Shown here: in pieces, positions 35,853-47,216 of the stretch
Position numbering within the stretch: position 1 is the stretch's first letter
Layout of the letters: every line of letters begins with the position of its first letter
Origin: Phyllobacterium sp. OV277
Lineage (GTDB): Bacteria > Pseudomonadota > Alphaproteobacteria > Rhizobiales > Rhizobiaceae
DNA: 64,000 nucleotides
Direction: 5' to 3'
Assembly (NCBI RefSeq): GCF_900104355.1
Contig: NZ_FNIY01000009.1
Coordinates: 62,001-126,000 of the forward strand
The notes under the pieces: model-generated
What the model saw: the letters and a program-made list of their open reading frames with translations, nothing else
The model's database searches: none
Told to the model about the DNA's origin: nothing
Program-made: the position numbers and the translations under genes

Positions 35853-36866
35853 CTACCCTTCCAGCGTTTCAACGAATGCACGGCCAACGCGCGCGGGACC
35901 GGGGAAATAATCCCACTCCTGCGCATGCGGATAGGGCGTATCCCAGCCCGTGACCCGCGCAACCGGTGCTTCAAGATTGTAGAAACAATGCTCCTGGACG
36001 AGTGCCGCCAGTTCCGCGCCAAAGCCTGATGTCAGCGTTGCTTCATGCACGATGACGCAGCGGCCCGTTTTGGCGACTGATTCCACGATGGTTTCAAGAT
36101 CGAGCGGCAACAGCGTGCGCAGATCGATGATCTCCGCGTCGATACCGGTTTCCTCGGCGGCAGCTTGCGCGACATAGACCATGGTGCCATAGGTGAGGAC
36201 GGTCAGTTCTTTGCCTTCGCGGCGCTTGATGGCCTTGCCCAGCGGCACCGTATAGTGACCATCAGGAACCTCACCCAGCTCATGCTTCGACCAAGGCGTG
36301 ACCGGGCGGTCATGATGGCCGTCGAAAGGTCCGTTGTAGAGCCGTTTTGGCTCAAGGAAGATGACCGGATCGGGGTCTTCAAGGGCTGCAATCAACAGGC
36401 CCTTGGCGTCATGCGGATTGGAAGGAACAACCACTTTGAGCCCCGATACATGCGTGAACAGTGCTTCCGGGCTCTGGCTGTGCGTCTGTCCGCCGAAAAT
36501 ACCACCACCGGCAGGCATGCGAATGACAATCGGGCAGGTAAAGCCGCCATTGGAGCGATAACGCAGCCGCGCCGCCTCCGATACGATCTGGTCATAGGCC
36601 GGATAGACATAATCGGCGAACTGGATTTCGATGCATGGCTTCAAACCATAGGCAGCCATACCGATCGCCGTACCGACGATACCCAGTTCGCTGATCGGCG
36701 CATCGAAACAGCGTGTCTTGCCATATTTCGCCTGCAGACCATGGGTGCAGCGGAAAACACCGCCGAAAAACCCGACATCTTCGCCGAACACGACCACATT
36801 GTCGTCGCGTTCCATCATCACATCCATCGCATCGCGGATGGATTCAATCATTGTTTTACGCGGCAT
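35853..36866 (-). CDS. bkdA2: Branched-chain 2-oxoacid dehydrogenase E1 beta
   Basis: 337-residue beta subunit of the ThDP-dependent E1 decarboxylase. Conserved segments include VVFGEDVGFFGGVF near 25, FDAPISELGIVGTAIG near 54 and GGGIFGGQTHSQSPEA near 119. It starts 3 bases after the E1 alpha stop and is followed after 9 bases by the E2 gene, as in other bkd operons. The length is typical. Confidence 0.94.
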   Translation of the reverse strand: MPRKTMIESIRDAMDVMMERDDNVVVFGEDVGFFGGVFRCTHGLQAKYGKTRCFDAPISELGIVGTAIGMAAYGLKPCIEIQFADYVYPAYDQIVSEAARLRYRSNGGFTCPIVIRMPAGGGIFGGQTHSQSPEALFTHVSGLKVVVPSNPHDAKGLLIAALEDPDPVIFLEPKRLYNGPFDGHHDRPVTPWSKHELGEVPDGHYTVPLGKAIKRREGKELTVLTYGTMVYVAQAAAEETGIDAEIIDLRTLLPLDLETIVESVAKTGRCVIVHEATLTSGFGAELAALVQEHCFYNLEAPVARVTGWDTPYPHAQEWDYFPGPARVGRAFVETLEG

Positions 36867-36869
36867 TGA

Positions 36870-38117
<1,248 letters not shown>

Positions 38118-38408
38118 TCAGCAGACCTCCCAGTCAGGCGATTTTCCACGCAGTCTAACATGAAATATTAGGTCAGTAATACTGTCTTATTATTCCGCCC
38201 TCTCCTCCAAGAGCTGCAGAAAATTGGTAACATCCGGATATAACCATCTGAAATAAATACTTGTTCCGGACAAACGGTGGTTTTGTTTTCGCTCAGCCTA
38301 TCGCAAAAAAGCAATATTGCATCCCAGAATACGCGAGCCGCGTATTCATTCGTTCATCCGGGCATCTGATTTTGTAATCAAATGCGTGCTCAACCATGAA
38401 AACCGGGC

Positions 38409-39557
38409 TCAGGCAGCAGCCATCGCGAGCGCATGATCCCGCGCATTCTCTCGAATCGCCTCCAGATAGATCTTGCGCAGCAGGGACTGCATATCATCGT
38501 TAGCGACAGTGAAATCTCCCGATAGACCATGATTCTCAGGCACAAGATGCTCCATCATGCGGCGCGTGACTTCCTGTGGTCCAATCGCCAGCTTGCCATT
38601 GGCAACATCACGCCAGGCATGAAGTGCAATGCGCAGCGGTTGATGGGTACTGTCAGGCAGGCCAGCGGCGGTGAACAGCGCGCCAAGTGCCGCATCGCGG
38701 CCATCAATCAAAAGGTTGCGCACCCGAGAAAGGGTATGGCCGGACAATGAAACCAGAATAGCGCCAAAGAAATCGATCTTGCCCGAGGCGACAATGCGGA
38801 TGACGAAGGCAGTGGTCAGATCACCACGCAACTGCAAATGCTCAATCAGTGCCGGATATTGCTCCGGAGGCGTTGCGGCCACGAGGCTGATCGACGCCTT
38901 TACGCAGGCTTCACTGGTAATGCGCTTTGCCCGGCGCTCGCCCATCAGCGCCATGACGATATCCATCCGGCACAAGGCTTCAGCAACTTTCAGCGCCAGC
39001 GCATGGCGGCAATCGGCGGGCAATCTATTATCATCTGCCAGAAGCGCACGGATATCGGCCACATGGCCAAAGCGCTCGATCAGGCGACGAAAACTGATAT
39101 CGGCGATCTGGGCGCGGGTATTGGCGAGCAGCGCAAGCATTGCGACTGGCTCGGCAATCTCGATAAGAGCCGCACTGACAGCGAAGGAAACCTTCGCCCT
39201 GCCCGCAATCACCTTCTGGGTTTCGCCGCAGCCACCGGCGATACAGTCAATCAGGTCAATATCGGTCAGCACCGTGGACCTTGCGAGCATATAGGCAGCG
39301 ATTTCGATCTGGTCGCGGGCAAGGCTGGCAACGATATGAACAGGTGCATGGGCGCTGGTTGAGAACGCTTCCGCCAGCGCAAGGCGCACCTTTGGCGAGG
39401 GATCATCAAGCAGCAGCGTCAAGGCGGCTTCCGCCGCACAGCGATCTTCAAAGGCACGGCCAGTTTCGAGATAGATATGAGCCAGAGCCCCTGCAGCGTG
39501 GCAACGTTGTGCCGCCGCAGCATGTCCGACCATTGCCAGATAATGCTGTATTGTCAT
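38409..39557 (-). CDS. DUF2336 domain protein
   Basis: 382-residue helical protein of the alphaproteobacterial DUF2336 family. It looks like an array of HEAT-like helical pairs (for example LLDDPSPKVRLALAEAFS near 48 and DQIEIAAYMLARS near 82). No signal peptide or membrane segment. The biochemical role is not established to my knowledge. It is a single gene between the bkd operon and a MaoC gene. Confidence 0.8.
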   Translation of the reverse strand: MTIQHYLAMVGHAAAAQRCHAAGALAHIYLETGRAFEDRCAAEAALTLLLDDPSPKVRLALAEAFSTSAHAPVHIVASLARDQIEIAAYMLARSTVLTDIDLIDCIAGGCGETQKVIAGRAKVSFAVSAALIEIAEPVAMLALLANTRAQIADISFRRLIERFGHVADIRALLADDNRLPADCRHALALKVAEALCRMDIVMALMGERRAKRITSEACVKASISLVAATPPEQYPALIEHLQLRGDLTTAFVIRIVASGKIDFFGAILVSLSGHTLSRVRNLLIDGRDAALGALFTAAGLPDSTHQPLRIALHAWRDVANGKLAIGPQEVTRRMMEHLVPENHGLSGDFTVANDDMQSLLRKIYLEAIRENARDHALAMAAA

Positions 39558-39742
39558 GAACTGTTAAACCCCAAGCTTTTTATTAAGATGGAGGCTAATG
39601 GCAAAAGGTTTACGATCGGTTCACCATATCGATTAACCATACTCAATTGACGTCCTGAGAGAAGTTTTCTCCGGCCCGTTGCGAAGCCGGTAAAGCCGCC
39701 CTAATCTTTTGCAAAAATTCGCATCGAGGAGACGCCAGACAA

Positions 39743-40198
39743 ATGGCCGGACTATATCTGGAAGAATTCGAAGTCGGGCACGTCTTCAATCACAGCCTGC
39801 GCAAGACCATCACCGAAAGCGACAATATGCTGTTTTCGGTCATGACCCTGAATACACAGCCGCTGCATATTGATTTTGACTTTGCCGCCAAGACAGAATG
39901 GGGCAAGCCGCTGGTCAATTCCCTGTTCACGCTGGGGCTGATGATCGGTATTTCGGTCAATGACACCACCATCGGCACCACCATTGCCAATCTTGGTATG
40001 ACCGACGTGACCTTCCCTTCTCCGCTGTTCCATGGCGATACGGTGCGGGTGGAAACATCCGTTCTGTCAACGCGGCCCTCCAAATCCAAGCCGGATCGCG
40101 GCATTGTCGAGTTTGAGCACCGCGCTTACAATCAGAATGGCGTTCTTGTTGCCAAATGCACGCGTCAGGCGATGATGAAATCCAAGAGTACTGCCTGA
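39743..40198 (+). CDS. MaoC-like (hot-dog fold) dehydratase
   Basis: 151-residue R-hydratase-type protein that adds water to enoyl-CoA esters. The substrate-site segment LNTQPLHIDFDFA near 34-46 contains the family Asp/His pair and is followed by GKPLVNSLFTLGL. Its TGA shares its last base with the ATG of the CitE-like gene, so the two are translated together. Together they resemble the mesaconyl-CoA hydratase/malyl-CoA lyase type of pairing; the actual acyl-CoA is unknown. Confidence 0.85.
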   Translation: MAGLYLEEFEVGHVFNHSLRKTITESDNMLFSVMTLNTQPLHIDFDFAAKTEWGKPLVNSLFTLGLMIGISVNDTTIGTTIANLGMTDVTFPSPLFHGDTVRVETSVLSTRPSKSKPDRGIVEFEHRAYNQNGVLVAKCTRQAMMKSKSTA

Positions 40199-41064
40199 TG
40201 CGCTCGCTGCTGTTTGTTCCGGGCGATTCGGAAAAGAAGCTGGAAAAGGGTCTGACCAGTGGTGCGGATGTGCTGCTGATCGATCTTGAGGATTCGGTCA
40301 GTGCCGAGCGCAAGGATGCAGCCCGGCAGATCGCCGCGGATTTTCTGAAATCCCACCGCGATAAAGACGCGCCGCGCCTGTTCGTCCGCATCAATGATCT
40401 TTCCAGCGGCTTGGCCGATGCGGATCTCGATGCGGTGATGCCGTCGCTTCCTCACGGCATTCTTCTGCCCAAATCCAACAGCGGCAAGGATGTCACCCGG
40501 CTTTCGGCCAAACTGAACGTGCATGAAGCCCATGCAGGCGCGGCAGAAGGTTCAACGCAAATCCTTGCGATCATCACCGAAACCGCGCTTGGTACGCTAT
40601 CAACAGCCACTTATCCCGATGCCTCGTCGCGGCTGATCGGTTTGAGCTGGGGGGCGGAGGATTTGTCCGCCGTGATCGGCGCACGGGCAGTGCGGGATGA
40701 TAATGGGCGCTATACGGATGTGTTTCGATTGGCCCGTGCGCTGACAATTCTGGGTGCTTCCGCCGCCGATGTGGCTGCGATTGATACTGTTTATATCAAT
40801 TACCGGGACGATGAAGGTCTTGCGCGCGAATGTGCCGAGGCTGAACGGGAGGGATTTACGGCTAAACTCGCCATTCACCCGGCACAAGTGCCCGTGATCA
40901 ACGAGGTGTTTACGCCATCCATCGACGCGGTCGCCCATGCACAAAAAATCATTCAGGCGTTTGCCGATGATCCCACTGCCGGTGTTATCGGCATCGACGG
41001 CCTGATGTTCGATCGCCCGCATTTGAGAAGAGCGGAGCGGTTGATGGCACGGGTGGGTGGTTAG
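40198..41064 (+). CDS. CitE-like CoA ester lyase
   Basis: 288-residue HpcH/HpaI-superfamily aldolase related to citrate lyase beta chain and malyl-CoA lyases. Visible: RSLLFVPGDSEKKL at the start, LIDLEDSVSAERK with metal-binding Asp/Glu near 29, and ITETALGTL near 132. The ATG at 40198 overlaps the MaoC stop; an upstream in-frame start at 40156 would lie inside the MaoC gene. Without CitA/CitF partners, citrate lyase proper is unlikely; a 3-hydroxyacyl-CoA type substrate is inferred. Confidence 0.85.
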   Translation: MRSLLFVPGDSEKKLEKGLTSGADVLLIDLEDSVSAERKDAARQIAADFLKSHRDKDAPRLFVRINDLSSGLADADLDAVMPSLPHGILLPKSNSGKDVTRLSAKLNVHEAHAGAAEGSTQILAIITETALGTLSTATYPDASSRLIGLSWGAEDLSAVIGARAVRDDNGRYTDVFRLARALTILGASAADVAAIDTVYINYRDDEGLARECAEAEREGFTAKLAIHPAQVPVINEVFTPSIDAVAHAQKIIQAFADDPTAGVIGIDGLMFDRPHLRRAERLMARVGG

Positions 41065-41090
41065 ACAACAAGATTGCAGGACTGTTGCGG

Positions 41091-41253
41091 GTGGTTCGTG
41101 GTTCGTGGTTCGTGGTTCGACAAACTCACCATGAGGCAGATGGGTGATGCAACGATAATGTCCAACGTTGCGGCCCATCACAGAGTTTGCAGAATATCAC
41201 GCCCCTTCATCCCCACTCTCCCTCATGGTGAGCTTGTCGAACCACGAACCACG
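41091..41253. repeat. Intergenic element, family 2, copy C
   Basis: Starts with three or four tandem copies of GTGGTTC, continues with GACAAACTCACCATGAGG and a GATGCAACGATAAT core, and ends with CTCATGGTGAGCTTGTCGA then ACCACGAACCACG. It fills the gap between convergent genes. Confidence 0.82.
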
Positions 41254-41260
41254 CAGGTGC

Positions 41261-41866
41261 TCACCCCTCCCATTTCGGGCGGAACATCTGAAATGTCTCT
41301 GATACCGTGGCGAAATCCATATAACCGAGGCGGGAGACCGGTTGCGCCTTGGTCATATCAACAAGACCATCTTTGAGAATTGCCTCGTTAATATGCACAC
41401 CGACCACTTCACCCGTGACCATGATTGCCTGAACCGGATTGCCGTGGCGATCCTTCGGATGCTGGATATCGGTCACAATGCATTCCAGTGTTGCAAAAGC
41501 CTCGGCCACACGCGGCGCACCGATGAGATTGCAATCGGCGGCATGCAGCCCGGCATATTCAAATTCGCTGATACCGCGCGGGGCATTCACCGATGTCTTG
41601 TTCATGGCAACAGACAGGTTGGCGCTGACCAGATTGGCAGCAAATTCGCGTGTTTCCTCAATGAAGGTCACACTGTCCTTGCGTCCTTCCGAGGAAAACA
41701 TGATCAGGCACGGTTTGGTGCTGATCATGTTGAAGAAGGAGTAAGGCGCCAGATTGACCCTGCCATCAACTGAGCGGCTTGATATCCAACCGATAGGACG
41801 CGGTGCAACAATGGCCTTCAGCGGATCGTGCGGCAGGCCATGGCCATCATCGAATTTGTAGAACAT
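41261..41866 (-). CDS. Flavin reductase-like FMN-binding protein
   Basis: 201-residue split-barrel flavoprotein (flavin reductase/DIM6-NTAB type). Conserved parts are HDPLKAIVAPRPIGWISSR near 15-33 and SVNAPRGISEFEYAGL near 91. It may supply reduced FMN or reduce a small substrate with NAD(P)H. It follows a nitroreductase gene by 6 bases on the same strand, a common pairing of FMN enzymes. Confidence 0.85.
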   Translation of the reverse strand: MFYKFDDGHGLPHDPLKAIVAPRPIGWISSRSVDGRVNLAPYSFFNMISTKPCLIMFSSEGRKDSVTFIEETREFAANLVSANLSVAMNKTSVNAPRGISEFEYAGLHAADCNLIGAPRVAEAFATLECIVTDIQHPKDRHGNPVQAIMVTGEVVGVHINEAILKDGLVDMTKAQPVSRLGYMDFATVSETFQMFRPKWEG

Positions 41867-41872
41867 TGATGC

Positions 41873-42466
41873 TCAGCCCTTCCAAGGCCCGGAATATTCG
41901 GACAGGATGTCCTTAATGTCAGGGCGCGGACGTTCCGGCACCTTGGTATCGCATGTGCCGATATGGACAAACCCCGCAACCCGTTCGTGTGGTGCAAGGC
42001 CCAGCAAGGCGCGGCCCTTTTCATCGGAAGAATACCAGTTGCTGATCCAGTTGGTGGCATAGCCAAGGCCATTGGCCGCATGAACAAGGTTCATTGCCGC
42101 TGCGCCGGAGGACAGGAACTGTTCCCATTCAGGAATATGATGATCCACCTTGGAAAAGATCACACCGATGACCAGAGGCGCACGGGCAAAGCGTTTCAGC
42201 TCCTGCTCGCGGCGCTGCTCGGTTAGCGGCCCTTCCCGCTCTTCGGCCAGATCAGCCAGATATTTGCCGACTTCAACCCGGGCATCGCCACGATAAAGCA
42301 CAAAGCGCCAAGGGGTCAGCCTGCCGTGATCGGGCACGCGCGAGGCGATGCGGATCATGGTTTCGATATCCGCATCGCTTGGACCGGGAAGGCCAATGGC
42401 CGAGATGGGCGTGGAGCTGCGCTGCGACAAAAACTCTATAATGGGAGAAGGCATAGAATGATCCAT
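41873..42466 (-). CDS. Nitroreductase family protein
   Basis: 197-residue FMN-dependent oxidoreductase of the YdjA-like nitroreductase type: N-terminal RSSTPISAIGLPGPSD, RIASRVPDHGRLTPWRFV with FMN-phosphate contacts near 38-55, and AAAMNLVHAANGLGYATNW near 121-139. Natural substrate unknown. It is the first gene of a two-gene unit with the flavin reductase gene and is divergent from a secreted protein gene. Confidence 0.87.
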   Translation of the reverse strand: MDHSMPSPIIEFLSQRSSTPISAIGLPGPSDADIETMIRIASRVPDHGRLTPWRFVLYRGDARVEVGKYLADLAEEREGPLTEQRREQELKRFARAPLVIGVIFSKVDHHIPEWEQFLSSGAAAMNLVHAANGLGYATNWISNWYSSDEKGRALLGLAPHERVAGFVHIGTCDTKVPERPRPDIKDILSEYSGPWKG

Positions 42467-42590
42467 GGAATGATGTACCAGGTCCTGTTTTTCGAATGGG
42501 CGGACAATGTCTTGGTTTCATCGCCTGTGTAAAGTCACGATCGTGCGAAAAAGCCTTGAAATTGCCACCCGCTTGAGATCAAAACAGCGA

Positions 42591-43622
42591 ATGGGCAAAT
42601 TCTTCAATCAGCAAGCAGCCATTGGCTCCGGCAAACACAGGCAATTGCTTGTCGCGCTGGCTGTGAGCCTGCTTGCCCCGGCAAACTTGTTTGCCGGGAG
42701 TGCATCGGCGCAGTCGCTTGCGCCCGATGTAAAGCTACCGGCGATTCCCGCCATCAATGAATATGCCAATCCGAAAGCACCTGCCAACAACCCTATTGCC
42801 AATGAGCCGGAACTGGTTCTGTCGGCAAAGCTTGCGGAAAATGGCGAAAATATCGGGCGCGGCCTTGTCTGGCGCGTATTCTCACCGGAACCTGATCCCG
42901 ACGGCAAGTTGCAACTTCTTGCAACTTCAAAGGGCGGCACAACCTCGTTCAATCTGGCACCGGGCAGCTATCTCGTGCATGTGGCATTCGGACGGGCGGG
43001 CGCCACAAAACGCATCACCATGACACGCGCCAAGCGCAACGAGACGATGATTCTTGATGCGGGCGGGGTTAAGCTGAATGCCGTTCTCTCCGGTGGCGGA
43101 CGTATTCCGCAGGACCAGTTGCGCTTCTCGATCTATGAAGATCATGAAGATGCAACGGGCGAGCGCGCGCTGATCATCCCCGACGTCAAACCGGAAAGCG
43201 TTGTGCGGCTCAATGCCGGGACCTATCAGATCGTTTCCAATTACGGCACAGCCAATGCGGTCATCCGTGCGGATATTCGCGTCGAAGCGGGCAAGATCAC
43301 CGAAGCCAATGTGGAACACCGCGCGGCGCAGCTGACCATGAAACTGGTACGTGAAAACGGCGGTGAAGCGCTTGCGGATACGGCCTGGTCTGTACTGACG
43401 ACCTCAGGCGATATTGTGCGTGAAAGCGTCGGCGCTTTTGCATCCATTGTTCTGGCAGAGGGTGAATACATCATCATCGCCAAGAACAAGGACAAGATTT
43501 ACCAGCGCGACTTCAAGGTCGTTGCCGGACGCAATCAGGATGTCGAAGTGCTGGCAACAGGCGGCGCCAGTGCGGCGTCCACAGCCAATCAACCTGTTGG
43601 TGGCGACGAACCGCTGGATTAA
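42591..43622 (+). CDS. Secreted protein with repeated beta-sandwich-like units
   Basis: About 343 residues from the ATG at 42591, with a signal peptide (QLLVALAVSLLAPANLFA, cleavage near ASAQS). The mature part shows three similar units, each ending in a G-x-Y-x-V strand: APGSYLVHVAFG, NAGTYQIVSNYG and AEGEYIIIAKNK, followed by a strand and V-x-AG. This resembles carboxypeptidase-regulatory or Ig-like repeats. No catalytic motif is seen; a periplasmic binding or structural role is a guess. Start codons further upstream (42507) are in frame. Confidence 0.65.
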   Translation: MGKFFNQQAAIGSGKHRQLLVALAVSLLAPANLFAGSASAQSLAPDVKLPAIPAINEYANPKAPANNPIANEPELVLSAKLAENGENIGRGLVWRVFSPEPDPDGKLQLLATSKGGTTSFNLAPGSYLVHVAFGRAGATKRITMTRAKRNETMILDAGGVKLNAVLSGGGRIPQDQLRFSIYEDHEDATGERALIIPDVKPESVVRLNAGTYQIVSNYGTANAVIRADIRVEAGKITEANVEHRAAQLTMKLVRENGGEALADTAWSVLTTSGDIVRESVGAFASIVLAEGEYIIIAKNKDKIYQRDFKVVAGRNQDVEVLATGGASAASTANQPVGGDEPLD

Positions 43623-43625
43623 TGC

Positions 43626-44447
43626 CTAGCGGGATTTGGCCGGATCGAGCGAAAACACCGCGCCATACATATAATCCAGCAAAGCTTTGCGATCGACCAA
43701 TGGGGCAAGTTCCGACCAGTCCATGGTCCGGCCAATGCGCACATTGATAGCTTTTCCCGACAGTTTACGGAATTCCCGGATAAGCAGAGAAATACGCAGG
43801 GTCATGGAAATCTTGCTGGCAAGATGGAAGAAGCGACCATTCTGTCCACCGAAATATACAGGAATGACCGAGGCCTTGGCCTGCTGCACCAGCTTTGCCG
43901 GGAAAATCTTCCATGGAAGGTCTTCCGCCCGGCCAAAGCCCTTGCGCGCTGTCGCAACGCCGCCCGCCGGGAAGACGACAATGGTGACGCCCTCTTTCAA
44001 CAGGCGCACGGCTTCGTGACGCGTCGCCATATTCATCGCCACGGCTTCCTTGGTCTCGTCAAAACAGACAGGCAGCGCATAGGGACGGATTTCCGGCACT
44101 TTCATCAGGTCATTATTGATGAGTACCCGGAACGGACGCCCGAGCTGTTCGGCCAATGCCAGGGCGGCAATGCCATCGCCAATGCCGAAAGGATGGTTGG
44201 CAACAATCACCAGCGGTGTTTCAGGCAAATGCTGCGGCGGCCATTGATCCTGAACATCGAGTTTGATGTTGATCAGGTCCATCATGCGGCAGAACACATC
44301 GATACCAACAGGGACAATATCCGTGCGCCACGCATTGTAGAGCCGCACATAATGATCGCGGCCCGACAGACCTTCAATCGAACGGATCAGCCATTGCGTT
44401 GCGCGTGACTGGGTGTCGTTGGCGTAGGAGAGTTCTCTGAACTGCAC
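43626..44447 (-). CDS. PlsC-like acyltransferase (hemolysin/OlsA-related type)
   Basis: 273-residue membrane-associated acyltransferase. The catalytic motif reads NHPFGIGDG, with five residues between His and Asp as in the COG3176-type enzymes, and VVFPAGGVAT is the second acceptor motif. It probably acylates a lysophospholipid or lyso-ornithine lipid with acyl-ACP or acyl-CoA. It is 95 bases downstream of thrS on the same strand with a hairpin between. Confidence 0.82.
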   Translation of the reverse strand: MQFRELSYANDTQSRATQWLIRSIEGLSGRDHYVRLYNAWRTDIVPVGIDVFCRMMDLINIKLDVQDQWPPQHLPETPLVIVANHPFGIGDGIAALALAEQLGRPFRVLINNDLMKVPEIRPYALPVCFDETKEAVAMNMATRHEAVRLLKEGVTIVVFPAGGVATARKGFGRAEDLPWKIFPAKLVQQAKASVIPVYFGGQNGRFFHLASKISMTLRISLLIREFRKLSGKAINVRIGRTMDWSELAPLVDRKALLDYMYGAVFSLDPAKSR

Positions 44448-44495
44448 GTTTGCATCCCGGCAAATAGTGAATCGGCTGAATAATCACGCCATTCC

Positions 44496-44528
44496 ATGAC
44501 AGCGTGATGAAATTCACCACGCTGTCAT
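44496..44528 (-). terminator. Hairpin between thrS and the acyltransferase gene
   Basis: 11-base arms ATGACAGCGTG and CACGCTGTCAT with an 11-base loop, 14 bases after the thrS stop. No T run follows, so it may only partly terminate or may stabilise the thrS message. Confidence 0.5.
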
Positions 44529-44542
44529 AAAGTGTTTCGGGA

Positions 44543-46525
44543 TTACTCGGCGGCCAGACGCAAAAGATCGGGCGGCGTTGCTTCATGGCTGAGCTGCTTA
44601 AGGGCGTCGTCAAGGCTGAGTGAAACCTGATTCTGCGAGCCAAGACGGCGCATATTGACCGTACGCTCTTCCGCCTCACGCATGCCGCAGACGAGAATGA
44701 CCGGCACTTTCTGCAAGGAGTGCTCGCGCACCTTGTAGTTGATCTTCTCGTTGCGGAAATCCGTGATGACCTGAAGACCAGCAGCTTTCAGTTCCTTGGC
44801 AACCTGCCTGCCGTAATCGTCTGCTTCCGTGGTGATTGTGGCAACCACGACTTGCACCGGCGCAAACCACAGCGGCAGATGACCGGCAAAGTTCTCGATG
44901 AGAATGCCGAGGAAACGTTCCATCGAGCCACAGATGGCACGGTGGATCATCACCGGCTGTTTCTTTTCCGAGGTCGAGTCGATATAGAACGCACCAAAAC
45001 GCTCAGGCAGATTGAAATCCACCTGTGTCGTTCCGCATTGCCACTCGCGGCCAATGGCGTCCTTCAGCGTGTATTCAAACTTGGGGCCGTAGAAGGCACC
45101 CTCGCCCGGCAGAATGCCGGTTTTGATATCGCTCGACTGCTGCTGGATCTGCTCCAGAACGCCCATCATGACCTCTTCGGCGCGATCCCAGAGCGCGTCC
45201 GAACCGACACGCTTTTCGGGACGTGTCGAAAGCTTGATGGTGATCTCATCGAAGCCAAAATCCTTGTAGACCGACAGGATCAGATCATTGATGCGCAGGC
45301 ATTCGGCCGCCATCTGTTCGTCCGTGCAGAAAACATGCGCATCGTCCTGTGTGAAACCACGCACGCGCATCAGGCCATGCAGGGCGCCCGATGGTTCATA
45401 ACGATGCACATTGCCGAATTCTGCAAGCCGTACCGGCAGATCACGGTAAGACTTCAAGCCATGCTTGAAGATTTGCACATGGCCGGGGCAGTTCATCGGT
45501 TTGAGCGCAAAAATGCGTTCATCGTCGGTTTCGTCGCCGGCAACCGTCACCTTGAACATGTTGTCGCGATACCAGCCCCAGTGACCCGACGTCTCCCACA
45601 GGGATTTGTCGAGGACTTGCGGTGCGTTGACCTCCTGATAGACGCCATCGAGACGGCGGCGCATATAGCTGACCAGCGTCTGGAACATGCGCCAGCCCTT
45701 GGCGTGCCAGAACACAACACCGGGGCCTTCTTCCTGGAAATGGAACAGGTCCATCTCACGGCCAAGCTTGCGGTGATCGCGCTTCTCGGCTTCCTCAAGC
45801 ACATGCAGATAAGACTGCAATTCCGCATCGGTTGCGAAGGCCGTGCCGTAAATGCGGCTGAGCATCGGATTGTTGCTATCGCCGCGCCAGTAAGCACCGG
45901 CCACTTTCATCAGCTTGAAGGCATTGCCGACCTGCCCCGTCGAGGCCATATGCGGGCCACGGCAAAGGTCATACCAGTCGCCCTGCGCATAAATCTTCAG
46001 GTCCTGATTTTCAGGAATGGCATCGACAAGTTCAACCTTGTAGGCCTCGCCCTTGTCGGCAAAGACTTTCCGAGCCTTTTCGCGTGACCAGATTTCCTTG
46101 GTGAATGGCTTGTTGCGGCCAATAATCTCGCGCATCTTCTTCTCGATGACAGGCAGGTCATCGGGCGTGAAGGGCTCGTTCTTGGCAAAATCGTAGTAAA
46201 ATCCGTTTTCGATCACCGGACCGATGGTAACTTGCGTACCCGGAAACAGTTCCTGCACGGCTTCGGCCAGAACGTGGGCACAGTCGTGCCGGATCAGCTC
46301 AAGCGCACGCGGATCATCGCGGGTCAGAATTTCAATGCTGCCCGAAGCCAGCAGCGGGTCGGAAAGATCGCGCACAACGCCATCAACCGCATAGGCGACT
46401 GCCTTCTTGGCAAGGGATTTCGAGATTGATTCAGCAAGTTCCGCACCAGATATGGCAGCGTCATAATCGCGCGTCGAGCCATCGGGGAATTGCATGGATA
46501 CAGTTTTGGAAACTGTCTGTGACAT
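44543..46525 (-). CDS. thrS: Threonyl-tRNA synthetase
   Basis: Charges tRNA-Thr. 660 residues with an N-terminal TGS domain ([14 protein letters not shown]), an editing domain with [11 protein letters not shown] near 69-79, a catalytic core with [10 protein letters not shown] (zinc Cys) and a C-terminal anticodon domain ending RLAAE. The ATG at 46525 follows TAGGAG at good spacing; an upstream in-frame start at 46552 is disfavoured. No T-box or other leader RNA was recognised upstream. Confidence 0.96.
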   Translation of the reverse strand: MSQTVSKTVSMQFPDGSTRDYDAAISGAELAESISKSLAKKAVAYAVDGVVRDLSDPLLASGSIEILTRDDPRALELIRHDCAHVLAEAVQELFPGTQVTIGPVIENGFYYDFAKNEPFTPDDLPVIEKKMREIIGRNKPFTKEIWSREKARKVFADKGEAYKVELVDAIPENQDLKIYAQGDWYDLCRGPHMASTGQVGNAFKLMKVAGAYWRGDSNNPMLSRIYGTAFATDAELQSYLHVLEEAEKRDHRKLGREMDLFHFQEEGPGVVFWHAKGWRMFQTLVSYMRRRLDGVYQEVNAPQVLDKSLWETSGHWGWYRDNMFKVTVAGDETDDERIFALKPMNCPGHVQIFKHGLKSYRDLPVRLAEFGNVHRYEPSGALHGLMRVRGFTQDDAHVFCTDEQMAAECLRINDLILSVYKDFGFDEITIKLSTRPEKRVGSDALWDRAEEVMMGVLEQIQQQSSDIKTGILPGEGAFYGPKFEYTLKDAIGREWQCGTTQVDFNLPERFGAFYIDSTSEKKQPVMIHRAICGSMERFLGILIENFAGHLPLWFAPVQVVVATITTEADDYGRQVAKELKAAGLQVITDFRNEKINYKVREHSLQKVPVILVCGMREAEERTVNMRRLGSQNQVSLSLDDALKQLSHEATPPDLLRLAAE

Positions 46526-46683
46526 CAGATTGCTCCTATCCAGTCCCGCCAACGGTTGCGGGTGGTGTTTGGTAACCGGAACGGCTCCGGCGAGCGGACT
46601 TTTAATCAGAGTTGTGACCGGCGTAAAGTACCTGTCGATGAAAAGGGGATTGGCTGCCTTACTTTACCTCAAGCCCCTTTTCT

Positions 46684-46832
46684 CCGTCATCCTCGGGCTT
46701 GACCCGAGGACCCACGGTAAACAGCAGGAATACATCCGCAATTTTTTAAGTTTCACGTTAGGGCAAACGTTGAATGCGCCGTGATCTCGGCTACTCAGTC
46801 GTGGGTCCTCGGGTCAAGCCCGAGGATGACGG
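46684..46832. repeat. Paired 31-base hairpin repeats (family 1, copy 5)
   Basis: Units at 46684-46714 and 46802-46832, head-to-head, 87 bases apart, in the 326-base gap between thrS and yidD. This is the widest spacing of the five pairs. No gene is visible between them. Confidence 0.9.
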
Positions 46833-46851
46833 AGAGTGGGAGAGATGGGTG

Positions 46852-47211
46852 TCAACTCTGCTTGCTCACCCCCCAATAGCGCCACGGCAAGTACCACACA
46901 AACCGCGCATCGAGCGATGTCGGCACAGGATCATGACCATGGCTGCCACCGGGCCCGCAGCGGACAAAGCGGAAGAGCCCCATCCAGCCACCCGTCCACA
47001 ACCCATAGCGGGCAATGGATTCATAGGCATATTCAGAACAGGTCGGCAGGTGCCGACAGGAATTGCCGATAAAGCCTGATAAAGTCAGCTGGTAGAGCCT
47101 GATAAAGCCGGTTCCAAACAATCGTCCGGGAGTTTTCGGCCAGACACCGCCCCAGTTACGGGAATATTTTTTGGGTTTCCCGGCGGGATCATCAGCCGAA
47201 TGCTCACACAT
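46852..47211 (-). CDS. yidD: Membrane protein insertion efficiency factor YidD
   Basis: 119-residue small inner-surface membrane protein that assists YidC-dependent insertion. Family features: IRLYQLTLSGFIG near 35, CRHLPTCSEYAYESI with its conserved cysteines near 51, and RFVRCGPGGSHGHDPVP near 79. The ATG at 47211 lies 5 bases after the stop of the Fe-S scaffold gene and has no own ribosome binding site, so it is probably translated by coupling. Confidence 0.92.
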   Translation of the reverse strand: MCEHSADDPAGKPKKYSRNWGGVWPKTPGRLFGTGFIRLYQLTLSGFIGNSCRHLPTCSEYAYESIARYGLWTGGWMGLFRFVRCGPGGSHGHDPVPTSLDARFVWYLPWRYWGVSKQS

Positions 47212-47216
47212 GAGCG

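Noticed and set aside
44720-46087. Open frame of 455 codons antisense to thrS
   Set aside because: No family likeness; it mirrors the thrS coding sequence, whose motifs are complete. Long antisense frames are common in GC-rich genes.
46526-46700. T-box or other leader RNA before thrS
   Set aside because: No specifier loop or antiterminator pattern was found, and T-boxes are rare in alphaproteobacteria.
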